Counted from the stretch's first letter, positions 1-6,913 are shown. The stretch is 9,066 nt of DNA from Planctomycetota bacterium (GCA_021828925.1 JAJZCT010000098.1:1-9066); one strand, 5' to 3'. Notes: generated from the letters alone by a model not told the origin. A program made the numbers and translations.

Positions 1-605
1 CGACAGATCAACTGGGTTTCTCCGCTAAAAAAGCGTATCGGCAGCAATTGGTTGAAGCCCAAAAGCTTACCGGCTCCAAAGACGGGGTGCTGACCGGCCG
101 GGCGTTTGTTAAAGGCCGTCCCATTATTGTTGCGGCGATGGATTTTACATTTCTGGCCGGTTCCATGGGTGCGGTCGTAGGCGAAAAAATTACCCGCGCG
201 GTGGAACGCGCCACCGCTGAACATTTGCCCGTGGTTATCATATCCTGCTCGGGCGGCGCTCGGATGCAGGAAAGCACCATCAGTCTTATGCAAATGGCCA
301 AAACATCGGCAGCCCTGGCCCGGCACCATCGCCACGGCGGCTTATTTGTCAGTGTTCTTGCAGACCCCACAACGGGCGGAGTTACTGCGAGCTTTGCGAT
401 GCTGGGCGACCTGATTTTTTCGGAACCCAAAGCCATGATCGGCTTTGCCGGCCCGCGCACCATCGCCAATACCATTCGCATGGAATTGCCGGAAGGATTT
501 CAAAGAGCGGAGTTTCTCCTGGCCAAGGGGTTCATTGACCGCATCGTTCCGCGCAGCGAACTACGGTCTGCTATCGCCCGAAGTGTCGATTTTTTTGGTC
601 GTTGA
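1..605 (+). CDS. accD: Acetyl-CoA carboxylase carboxyltransferase subunit beta (3' part)
   Basis: This subunit pairs with AccA to move the carboxyl group from carboxybiotin to acetyl-CoA, giving malonyl-CoA for fatty acid synthesis in the cytoplasm. The reading frame is open from base 3, so the gene starts outside the window and the N-terminal zinc-ribbon is not seen. About 200 residues remain, covering the crotonase-like carboxyltransferase core. Visible family signatures are SGGARMQES near fragment residues 83-91, SLMQMAKTSAALA at 93-105, DPTTGGVTASFAMLGD at 121-136 and IGFAGPRTI at 146-154. The glycine-rich turns are the ones that form the oxyanion holes in this family. EGFQRAEFLLAKGFID near 164-179 and IVPR near 181-184 match the usual C-terminal end. 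The protein stops soon afterwards at TGA 603-605, a normal end for short AccD proteins. No partner gene accA or folC follows, so this is not the classical accD-folC arrangement. Confidence 0.95.
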   Translation, partial: TDQLGFSAKKAYRQQLVEAQKLTGSKDGVLTGRAFVKGRPIIVAAMDFTFLAGSMGAVVGEKITRAVERATAEHLPVVIISCSGGARMQESTISLMQMAKTSAALARHHRHGGLFVSVLADPTTGGVTASFAMLGDLIFSEPKAMIGFAGPRTIANTIRMELPEGFQRAEFLLAKGFIDRIVPRSELRSAIARSVDFFGR

Positions 606-627
606 ACGAATTTGACTTTTATTTAAG

Positions 628-707
628 TTTCCCCGGGCAACGAGGGGCGGCCGGCATGGCGATCAGCGGCTTTGAGAGTGCGTAAGCCGCTTGGTTCAAC
701 GGGGAAA
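628..707 (+). other. Inverted-repeat segment able to fold as a long closed stem with an inner hairpin
   Basis: TTTCCCCG at 628-635 is the exact reverse complement of CGGGGAAA at 700-707. Inside it, AGCGGCTT at 665-672 pairs perfectly with AAGCCGCT at 684-691 around an 11-base loop. The two nested perfect 8-bp stems, just after accD and in a stretch with no convincing gene, suggest a structured RNA or leader. I do not recognise a known riboswitch or small RNA class in it, and no T-run follows the outer stem. Pairing could be partly fortuitous, so function is inference. Confidence 0.35.
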
Positions 708-715
708 TGAAGGTT

Positions 716-748
716 AGAGTCAATGTTTTTCGGATTTACCGAGGCTCT
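716..748 (+). other. Second local hairpin in the accD downstream region
   Basis: AGAGTC at 716-721 can pair with GGCTCT at 743-748 (one G-U). TCGG at 730-733 pairs with CCGA at 739-742 around a five-base loop. The two stems are adjacent on the 3' side, with an 8-base bulge on the 5' side. It lies between the larger stem at 628-707 and the A/T-rich hairpin at 754-797, adding to the impression of a folded transcript. The stems are short, so confidence is low. Confidence 0.25.
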
Positions 749-753
749 GGGGA

Positions 754-797
754 GGAAAAAAATAATGTCGGAAAGCATCGGATTATTCTTTTTTTCC
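754..797. terminator. A/T-tract hairpin, possible (bidirectional) terminator
   Basis: GGAAAAAAA at 754-762 is the reverse complement of TTTTTTTCC at 789-797. TAAT at 763-766 also pairs with ATTA at 782-785, leaving a 3-base bulge and a 15-base loop. The stem itself carries the T-run, so this is not a textbook GC-stem terminator. An A-tract/T-tract hairpin of this sort could still end accD readthrough, or act on the other strand. It sits immediately upstream of a TTGACA box, which fits a boundary between two transcription units. Confidence 0.35.
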
Positions 798-825
798 TTG
801 ACAGGTTGCCGCCGGCTATTAAACT
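798..825 (+). promoter_or_regulatory. Candidate sigma70-type promoter for the gene at 923
   Basis: A perfect TTGACA at 798-803 is followed after 16 bases by TAAACT at 820-825, which matches TATAAT at four of six positions. Transcription from here would give a leader of roughly 90 bases before the TTG start at 923. The -35 box is strong and the -10 box only fair. The housekeeping sigma preference of this organism is unknown. Confidence 0.4.
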
Positions 826-922
826 TCATGAATTGCGGCGGGAGATAGACCGAGTAAAGTCTTTGCGTTGGTATGAAGTTGACGTGGTCTGATTTGGTTT
901 TGTTTACCCACAGGAGGCCCTC

Positions 923-1795
923 TTGAATACACTGACAAAAACGTTTGTGCTCTTGCAACTTGTGCTGGCACTGGTCCTGTCCGTTCTGGTCATTCTGTTT
1001 GCTGATAAGCAGCAGAATTATCGCAGTCAGGTGGCGACATCGCAGAAAGCTCAGATTGTGGCTCAGGCGATGACCAGTCAACTGCAGCAGGCGAATACCA
1101 ATCTTCAGACGCAGTTGACTGCAGCGCTTCAGGCGGGGGCGGAAAAGGCCGGCCGTTTGAACAACACCATTCTGAATGTGCAGTCCAAGCTCGCCGATGA
1201 TCAGACCACCATCGCGCAGTTGCGTGTGGCCAAAAGCCAATTGCAGACCAGCATCACAGATTTGACCAGCACGGTGAGCTCTTTGAACAAGCAGGTGGCC
1301 GGAGAGAATGCCATTCTTAACACTATGCGTCCAAAACTCCTGACGTATGTGAATCAGAATGCCGAACTTGGTCGCCGTATTACGGAACTGACCAATGAAC
1401 GTAATGTCGCCCGGCAAACCATTCAGGTTCTCCAGGAAAGCGTGGCCTCCCTGCATCGGCAGATGTCCAAGATGGAAGTCGCCGCCAAGACCTCCAGCCC
1501 GACCTCCCACACGTTGTCTGCCGCAGTGGCCGGAGTTCCAACTTCGGTACAAGTAAATGGCACGGTGATGAAAGTTGCCAGCTACAACGGTCATACCTAT
1601 GTCAGCGCCTCGCTGGGCACACGTGACGGGGTGGCCAAAGGGACACGCCTGACAATTTATTCTAATGGCCGTTATATCGGTGACGTGGTTGTGCAAAAGG
1701 CTGACGCCACGGAATCTGTGGGTGTGGTCTCGCTGCAAGCTCCCGGAACCACAATTGCCCCGCACGAAATGGTCATGAGCGGACCGGGGATCTAA
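923..1795 (+). CDS. Membrane-anchored coiled-coil protein with C-terminal beta domain, unknown function
   Basis: I do not recognise a named family for this 290-residue protein. It has one hydrophobic segment at about residues 7-27 and a short charged stretch. A long Gln/Ala/Leu-rich heptad-like region follows at about 35-185, predicted to be coiled coil. After a Ser/Thr/Ala linker comes a compact Gly/Val-rich domain at about 208-288, holding GTRDGVAKGTRLTIYSNG and YIGDVVVQKA. This order (membrane anchor, coiled coil, beta domain) resembles MreC, and mreB/mreC lie about 550 bases downstream. An envelope scaffold role is therefore possible but is inference. The TTG start is chosen because AGGAGG at 912-917 sits five bases upstream and the hydrophobic anchor follows at once. 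A strong terminator follows the stop, so the gene is probably its own transcription unit. No cysteine is present. Confidence 0.88.
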   Translation: MNTLTKTFVLLQLVLALVLSVLVILFADKQQNYRSQVATSQKAQIVAQAMTSQLQQANTNLQTQLTAALQAGAEKAGRLNNTILNVQSKLADDQTTIAQLRVAKSQLQTSITDLTSTVSSLNKQVAGENAILNTMRPKLLTYVNQNAELGRRITELTNERNVARQTIQVLQESVASLHRQMSKMEVAAKTSSPTSHTLSAAVAGVPTSVQVNGTVMKVASYNGHTYVSASLGTRDGVAKGTRLTIYSNGRYIGDVVVQKADATESVGVVSLQAPGTTIAPHEMVMSGPGI

Positions 1796-1811
1796 GCGCC
1801 GCAGATAAATG

Positions 1812-1840
1812 ACCAACGTCAGTTTAGACGTTTGGTTTTT
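1812..1840 (+). terminator. Intrinsic terminator after the coiled-coil gene
   Basis: ACCAACGTC at 1812-1820 pairs with GACGTTTGGT at 1827-1836, with a single bulged T and a six-base loop. A run of five T residues at 1836-1840 follows directly. It lies 16 bases past the TAA of the gene ending at 1795. Confidence 0.8.
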
Positions 1841-1842
1841 GT

Positions 1843-1906
1843 CCGCAGACTCCTGATAAAGACTGCGGTTACCACGGGCAGGTGCTTCCTTCAGATAAGC
1901 GTGAAG
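1843..1906 (+). other. Two small hairpins upstream of the 47-residue ORF
   Basis: CCGCAG at 1843-1848 pairs with CTGCGG at 1863-1868 over a 14-base loop. CTTCA at 1889-1893 pairs with TGAAG at 1902-1906. They lie between a terminator and the ribosome binding site of a small membrane-protein gene, so they could form its 5' leader. The stems are short and no known RNA class is recognised. Confidence 0.22.
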
Positions 1907-1949
1907 CCAGGCCCTTGAAAGTTGATTTTATGATTTGCCGGGAGTTGTC

Positions 1950-2093
1950 ATGTCACGCATAAACCCGCCAGCCCGAATAACGGTACGGCCTCAGCCAAAT
2001 ATTTATTCCGCTCTGGCCATTATTGCTTTTCTTGCAACCTTAGGTTCCCTGATTTACATCGCCATTGAATATAAGACAATGATCGGCTTCTAA
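1950..2093 (+). CDS. Small single-pass membrane protein, 47 residues, hypothetical
   Basis: The frame begins ATG at 1950 with GGGAG at 1940-1944, five bases upstream, and ends at TAA 2091-2093. The product opens with a polar, proline- and arginine-rich tail of about 18 residues (MSRINPPARITVRPQP). One hydrophobic helix of about 20-22 residues follows (SALAIIAFLATLGSLIYIAI), then a short tail EYKTMIGF. The clean pattern of basic tail, membrane helix and short end, together with the ribosome binding site, argues that it is real. The positive charges suggest the N-terminus is cytoplasmic. No family is recognised. It stands alone between a terminator and the mreB leader, so a link with MreB/MreC is only positional. 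Confidence 0.65.
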   Translation: MSRINPPARITVRPQPNIYSALAIIAFLATLGSLIYIAIEYKTMIGF

Positions 2094-2116
2094 TTTTTGC
2101 CGTTCTGTAAGCGGTC

Positions 2117-2162
2117 GGCAGGCTGGAGTGTCACTCAATGAGTAAGTGATCAGCCCGGTGCC
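2117..2162 (+). other. Multi-stem hairpin in the mreB upstream region
   Basis: GGCTG at 2121-2125 pairs with CAGCC at 2151-2155. Inside, TCACT at 2131-2135 pairs with AGTGA at 2145-2149. Outside, GGC at 2117-2119 can pair with GCC at 2160-2162. There is no T-run after it, so it is not a classical terminator. It may fold in the transcript leading to mreB or mark the end of the small gene at 1950-2093. Confidence 0.35.
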
Positions 2163-2172
2163 GAAGCAGCCA

Positions 2173-2198
2173 GATTGTGATAAATCCGGATCACAGTC
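2173..2198. repeat. Inverted repeat TGTGAT-8-ATCACA upstream of mreB
   Basis: TGTGAT at 2176-2181 and ATCACA at 2190-2195 form a perfect inverted repeat with an eight-base spacer. As RNA the stem extends to nine pairs (2173-2181 with 2190-2198) if one G-U is allowed. It could be an operator for a dimeric regulator or an RNA hairpin. The half sites resemble CRP-type TGTGA, but the spacing does not match that site. Confidence 0.45.
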
Positions 2199-2220
2199 TT
2201 CGGCCAATACCGGTAACTCC

Positions 2221-2236
2221 GATAATGTGGTATCCT
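2221..2236 (+). promoter_or_regulatory. mreB: Candidate -10 region for mreB
   Basis: GATAAT at 2221-2226 matches the -10 consensus at five of six positions, with only a weak -35 (TTCGGC at 2199-2204, 16 bases away). An overlapping alternative is an extended -10, TGG followed by TATCCT at 2231-2236. Either would start mreB transcription about 100 bases before the gene. Downstream, GCCG-TTTT-CGGC at 2263-2274 forms a small tight hairpin in the leader. Confidence 0.25.
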
Positions 2237-2340
2237 AATCAGGCCGGTAGGGGGCGGGGATCGCCGTTTTCGGCAACGCACAAGGATGCCGCGTTGGCCA
2301 TCATCGGTATGTTCAGGGTTCTGTCGCGGAGCGCTTTGGC

Positions 2341-3393
2341 GTGTTTTTTGATTCAATGTTGGGTTGGTTCTCCCTCGATATGGGCATAGACCTCGGTACA
2401 TGCAACACATTGGTATGTGTGCGTGGACAGGGTATTGTCCTTAACGAGCCTTCGGTGGTTGCGGTAAAAAAAGGCACCAATATCGTATTGCACAACGGCA
2501 ACGCTGTGGGTCTGGTTGCCAAAGAGATGCTGGGAAAAACCCCGGGAAATATTACCGCCGTGCGCCCCCTGAAAGATGGCGTGATCAGTGATTTTGAAAT
2601 CACTGAAGCCATGCTGACTTACTTTATTCGCCGCGTCCACGGTAGACGCCGGTTTGTGCGCCCGCGCGTGGTTATCGCCATACCTTCTGGTATCACCGCC
2701 GTTGAAAAGCAGGCGGTATTTCATTCGGCTTTACAGGCGGAGGCCCGCCGCGTGTACCTGGTCAGTGAACCCATGGCTTCCGCTATCGGGGCGGGACTGC
2801 CCATTCGTGAACCGACCGCCAGCATGATTGTGGATATTGGCGGCGGGACCACGGAAGTTGCAATCATCAGTCTTGGCGATATGGCGGTCTCGGAATCCAT
2901 CCGTACTGCGGGCGATAATTTTGACGAAGCCATTGTCAACCACATGAAAAAAACATACAACCTCATGATCGGCGAACAGTTTTCTGAACGCATAAAAATT
3001 GAGCTTGGCTCGGCTAGCGCGGTGGGACCGGAAACCACGATGGAAGTCCGCGGGCGTGATATGATCAGCGGCCTGCCCCGTAAATGTATTATCACCAGCG
3101 AAGAAATACGCGAAGCCCTGCTGGAACCAATTGGTAAGATCATCGACGCAGTTACACACACCCTTGAACGGGCGGAACCTGAACTGGCGGCCGATCTTGT
3201 GGAGACGGGTATTACGATGGCGGGTGGCGGCAGCCTGCTACGGGGTATTGACAAAGTTATCTCTCAGGCGACCGGCCTGCCTGTTCGCCTGGCTGAAGAT
3301 CCGCTGACCTGCGTGGCACGCGGTACCAACGTGCTGCTGGAAAACCTCGAAGAGCTTAAGGAAGCCTTGGAATCAGACGTGGACGAAATGTGA
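2341..3393 (+). CDS. mreB: Rod shape-determining protein MreB (actin-like)
   Basis: MreB polymerises on the inner face of the cytoplasmic membrane and directs lateral wall synthesis through MreC and the elongation complex. The 350-residue length is normal. The actin-fold ATP site is visible: phosphate-1 loop DLGTCNTL at residues 17-24, phosphate-2 loop DIGGGTTEVA at 165-174 and adenosine motif AGGGSLLRGI at 294-303. Typical MreB segments EPSVVAV (36-42), RPLKDGVISDF (75-85), SEPMASAIGAGLPI (142-155) and GDNFDEAI (191-198) are intact. The GTG start at 2341 is favoured by GGAG at 2328-2331, nine bases upstream. The in-frame ATG at 2356 would give a start closer to that of other MreBs but lacks a well-placed ribosome binding site. 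mreC follows after about 95 bases, so the two are probably cotranscribed. Confidence 0.97.
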   Translation: MFFDSMLGWFSLDMGIDLGTCNTLVCVRGQGIVLNEPSVVAVKKGTNIVLHNGNAVGLVAKEMLGKTPGNITAVRPLKDGVISDFEITEAMLTYFIRRVHGRRRFVRPRVVIAIPSGITAVEKQAVFHSALQAEARRVYLVSEPMASAIGAGLPIREPTASMIVDIGGGTTEVAIISLGDMAVSESIRTAGDNFDEAIVNHMKKTYNLMIGEQFSERIKIELGSASAVGPETTMEVRGRDMISGLPRKCIITSEEIREALLEPIGKIIDAVTHTLERAEPELAADLVETGITMAGGGSLLRGIDKVISQATGLPVRLAEDPLTCVARGTNVLLENLEELKEALESDVDEM

Positions 3394-3487
3394 TTCGCCG
3401 CCTGGGCTGCCTGGTGCGGCACGATGTGGGGCTGTGTGATTTCTTAACTAGCCGCCCGACATGGTATGCTTTCCGAAAGAAGGCATG

Positions 3488-4342
3488 ATGAAAATGACCC
3501 CGCGAAAGTGGTTCTGGATACTTAATGTCGCGGCGCTGGCTACCGTGATGATCGGCGCGCGGCACCCTCAGGTGGTTAATCGCCCGCGCGGTGCCGCCGC
3601 GGATGCTGTGAAAACATTTGTTGCCCCCTTTTCTTCCGTATTTACCGGCCTGCAAACGGGTGTGAATCGGTTCCTGCATCCGCACCAGAATTCCAGCAGC
3701 CGCGTTAAATCGCTGCGCGTGCGGTATCAAAATGAAATCGCCATGCTGGTAACTCGAATCAGCGATTTGGAAAAGCTTCTGCGCGAAACGCGCTTGATCC
3801 ATCAGCGTTTTCCCGGGCTATCTGTCCAACGGCTAAGAGCGGCGGCTATTGATGGATTTTCTTCCGGTAATGGCGATGAGTGTACGTTGGACCAGGGATG
3901 GCGTGACGATAAAGAAATTCGCCCGGGAGATGCGGTGCTGGCCAACCGGGCCGTAATTGGCCGGGTCTCGCATGTCGGGCCTGAGACGTGTTCTGTGCGG
4001 CTGCTGACGGATCCGCGCATGAAGGAAATCGCGGCCATCAGCCGGCCTGTGCGGGCGGGTCTCGTCAGCATTGCGCCCCAGGCGCTTATTGAAGGGGCCG
4101 GACCGGGCCGGTTGCGGTGTGAATTGGATCAGTCCATCCATGCCATGGCACCGAAGCCCGGCGATCTGGTGCTGCTCAATGATTCGGAATGGCCGCAAGC
4201 GGTCGCGGGTGCGGTCATTGGCGTTATTAAAACCGTGCATCAATCATCCCGCACCAGCCTGCGCTGGAGCCTGCAAATTACCCCGCGCACGGATGTGCAG
4301 CAGATTCGGCAAGTGGTTATTGTGCTTTCCTCCCGCAAGTAG
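3488..4342 (+). CDS. mreC: Rod shape-determining protein MreC
   Basis: MreC is a periplasmic bitopic protein that links MreB to the wall-synthesis enzymes. The product has a membrane helix at about residues 8-23 and a heptad-like region at about 72-106 (RVRYQNEIAMLVTRISDLEK). The MreC beta domains follow: DQGWRDDKEIRPGDAVLANR at 135-154, IGRVSHVGPETCSVRLLTDP at 157-176, then GDLVLLND and GAVIGVIKTV at about 225-250. Similarity is to the fold pattern rather than to close sequence, as usual for MreC. Start choice: GAAGG at 3479-3483 lies before a cluster of ATGs at 3485, 3488 and 3494. 3488 (284 residues) gives four-base spacing and 3494 ten-base spacing. The more upstream ATG at 3461 would place the ribosome binding site inside the gene. 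mreD, pbp2 and rodA do not follow. The next gene is eno. Confidence 0.92.
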   Translation: MKMTPRKWFWILNVAALATVMIGARHPQVVNRPRGAAADAVKTFVAPFSSVFTGLQTGVNRFLHPHQNSSSRVKSLRVRYQNEIAMLVTRISDLEKLLRETRLIHQRFPGLSVQRLRAAAIDGFSSGNGDECTLDQGWRDDKEIRPGDAVLANRAVIGRVSHVGPETCSVRLLTDPRMKEIAAISRPVRAGLVSIAPQALIEGAGPGRLRCELDQSIHAMAPKPGDLVLLNDSEWPQAVAGAVIGVIKTVHQSSRTSLRWSLQITPRTDVQQIRQVVIVLSSRK

Positions 4343-4371
4343 GATATAAAAAGCTAGCCGGCCGGTGACCC

Positions 4372-4399
4372 TTGGCCAAAAATACAAAAGTGTGCTAAT
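4372..4399 (+). promoter_or_regulatory. eno: Candidate promoter for eno
   Basis: TTGGCC at 4372-4377 and GCTAAT at 4394-4399 each match four of six consensus bases, with a 16-base spacer. A TG lies just before the -10. The site falls in the 123-base gap between mreC and eno, which would let the enolase be expressed apart from the shape genes. A short palindrome CCGGCCGG lies just upstream, near 4358-4365. Confidence 0.35.
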
Positions 4400-4426
4400 T
4401 TAGTGGTTTGCCGGTTTTTGGCGTAG

Positions 4427-5758
<1,332 letters not shown>

Positions 5759-5914
5759 GCATTACCGGGGAACTTGGATTCCTCTCCCACGAATGGCCGG
5801 GATGGCGATGGACGACACGTTACAGCGGCGGTATTTGCAATTGACCGTTGACTGACGTGGTTCTCCCTGTGGTTTGAGCTGCGAATTAGATCGTCTTTGG
5901 TCGTTGAAAGGGCA

Positions 5915-5944
5915 TTGAATTTCGCGTATCGTTATATTTTAGAT
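5915..5944 (+). promoter_or_regulatory. Weak candidate promoter before the DUF5397-vapD pair
   Basis: TTGAAT at 5915-5920 and TTAGAT at 5939-5944 are separated by 18 bases in an AT-rich patch. TATATT at 5933-5938 is an alternative -10. It would give a leader of about 55-65 bases to the start at 6008. The rest of 5759-5990 shows no gene that I can support. Confidence 0.22.
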
Positions 5945-6007
5945 TGCTAGCTGGCGGTCGTTTTGACTATCCGTAGCGACACAGGCCTTCTTCTCAGGAG
6001 ACATGTC

Positions 6008-6208
6008 ATGCAGAGCGCAGTCGCCCCCTCCACCATCCCAGTAGGGAAAATCAAAAGCTTTGGTCCATTGGGCCCGAAATACCAGGTCGGTCAAGCCCTT
6101 CGTCAACAGGATGACGGAGACTGGATGATCGAGATCACAATGATCGAAACTGGCGAAAAGGCGGAGTATCGTTGGACACACATGTGCGATGACCCGGAGG
6201 CGCACTAA
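6008..6208 (+). CDS. DUF5397-like small protein, probable antitoxin-side partner of VapD
   Basis: The product has 66 residues, starting MQSAVAPSTIPVGKIKSFGP, with a middle GPKYQVGQAL, then DWMIEITMIETGEKAEYRW and an acidic end CDDPEAH. From memory this pattern (aliphatic start, VG.IK.FG, GPKY.V, DGDW..EI.MIETGE.AEY) belongs to DUF5397, small proteins commonly encoded just before vapD. The start at 6008 is preferred over an in-frame TTG at 5963 because CAGGAG at 5995-6000 lies seven bases upstream. Its TAA overlaps the ATG of vapD by one base (TAATG at 6206-6210), which indicates translational coupling, as in toxin-antitoxin operons. The antitoxin role is inferred from position. A search against DUF5397 would settle the family. 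Confidence 0.72.
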   Translation: MQSAVAPSTIPVGKIKSFGPLGPKYQVGQALRQQDDGDWMIEITMIETGEKAEYRWTHMCDDPEAH

Positions 6209-6487
6209 TGTATGCGGTAGCTTTTGACCTGGTGGTGGAGGAGACCGAAAAGCGTCATCCGAAAGGCGTGACACAGGCCTACACCGAGATTGGCGCGGTT
6301 CTTGGTGAGCACGGCTTTCGCCGCGTGCAAGGCAGCCTTTTACGTCACCGACGACGAGAACATGGCGAACCTGTTTCTCGCTATCCAGGCGCTGCGTACC
6401 CGGACGTGGTTTCCAAAGTCCGTGCGCGACATTCGCGCGTTCCGCATCGAACAGTGGTCGGACTTCACTGCCGTAGTGAAAAGCTAA
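6208..6487 (+). pseudogene. vapD: VapD endoribonuclease toxin, interrupted by a +1 frameshift
   Basis: VapD proteins are small Cas2-like ferredoxin-fold ribonucleases, toxins in known VapXD systems. The first frame from ATG 6208 gives MYAVAFDLVV at residues 1-10, with the conserved first-strand Asp7, then AYTEIGAVLGEHGFRRVQGS. At 6338-6341 a TTTT run shifts the frame. The family-like continuation YVTDDENMANLFLAIQ, TWFPKSVRDIRAFRIE and DFTAVVKS lies one base over and ends at TAA 6485-6487. Removing one T joins the halves into 92 residues, the expected VapD length, with no residue missing. GGAGG at 6196-6200 is seven bases upstream of the ATG. Unshifted, the frame runs to 6525 and makes 105 residues with an unrelated tail. 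It may be a true loss of function, a sequencing error at a homopolymer, or programmed recoding. Confidence 0.85.
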
Positions 6488-6514
6488 TTTCCACTGGCGT
6501 CATGAGCGGTGAGC

Positions 6515-6531
6515 CATTATTTTGAATAATG
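6515..6531. repeat. 17-bp palindrome between vapD and the methyltransferase remnant
   Basis: CATTATT at 6515-6521 and AATAATG at 6525-6531 are perfect inverted repeats around the three bases TTG. As RNA this would be a weak A/U hairpin. As DNA it could be an operator or a recombination scar. It lies 28 bases past the vapD stop, at the edge of the next broken gene. Confidence 0.5.
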
Positions 6532-6558
6532 CGGTAGACAGTCAAGGGTATCCCTGCA

Positions 6559-6828
6559 TTGAATTTGAGGACTGGTATCAAATTGGTATGTCATGTTACA
6601 TGGCCGCCATGCCTCGTCACCTCGTCAAATCGGTTTATCCAAGGAACGCTTGGCCTGTTGAATCGACATGGGCTGTATGTCATTGATGACATGCTACGCC
6701 AGCCGAATTGGCCGGAAGATCATCCGCCAAAGGTGGAAAGTCTGCTTGCACTCTTGGAAAAACGTAAAGACTTCTTAATCACAAAAATGGCATGGTCATG
6801 CGGTGTCGTGATTTGCACCAAAATCTAA
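6559..6828 (+). pseudogene. C-terminal remnant of an O-methyltransferase-like SAM enzyme
   Basis: From about 6643 to the stop at 6826-6828 the frame reads LGLLNRHGLYVIDDMLRQPN, then WPEDHPPKVESLLALLEKRK and DFLITKMAWSCGVVICTK. From memory this matches the last 60 or so residues of class I SAM-dependent O-methyltransferases, where GGLYIIDDMLPQPNWP and TKLAWSTGLIIATK are typical. The SAM-binding glycine motif and the rest of the Rossmann core are absent. The 28 codons before 6643 do not look like this family, and the TTG at 6559 has no good ribosome binding site. It is therefore best read as a 3' fragment left by deletion or recombination. A different frame is open across the junction (6513-6683), so what was joined to it is uncertain. 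Confidence 0.65.
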
Positions 6829-6913
6829 TGCATCGTTCTTGGACAGCGGAAAACGAGTTGGATCAACCATTGGCGCATGGCCTGCATTTCATCCGCGCCT
6901 GGTATTTGTAAGC

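Noticed and set aside
628..707. tRNA or cyclic-di-GMP riboswitch
   Set aside because: A GGTTCAA-like string and length near 80 prompted the check, but there is no T-arm stem, anticodon arm or CCA pattern. The conserved GEMM bases are also missing.
707..892. 61-codon plus-strand frame after accD
   Set aside because: No good ribosome binding site, no recognisable domain, and it runs through the hairpins at 716-797 and the TTGACA box. More likely non-coding.
623..1816. 397-codon open frame on the minus strand
   Set aside because: It is the shadow of the plus-strand coiled-coil gene. The plus frame has AGGAGG, a membrane helix, heptad pattern and a terminator. The minus product is rich in His, Gln, Gly and Arg with no recognisable domain.
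2176..2195. CRP binding site
   Set aside because: TGTGA and TCACA are present, but the spacer is 10 bases and not the 6 of the CRP site.
3397..3420. GCCGC/GCGGC hairpin between mreB and mreC as a terminator
   Set aside because: Only five pairs over a 14-base loop and no T-run. mreC has no clear promoter of its own, so the pair is more likely cotranscribed.
6290..6487. Independent 65-codon gene starting ATGGCGCGG-like at 6290
   Set aside because: Its useful part is the C-terminal half of VapD. The first 17 codons are an out-of-frame reading of the VapD N-terminal half.
6828..6911. 27-codon frame whose ATG overlaps the methyltransferase stop (TAATG)
   Set aside because: Too short, with no recognisable domain and no conserved neighbour. 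The overlap alone is weak evidence next to a gene remnant.
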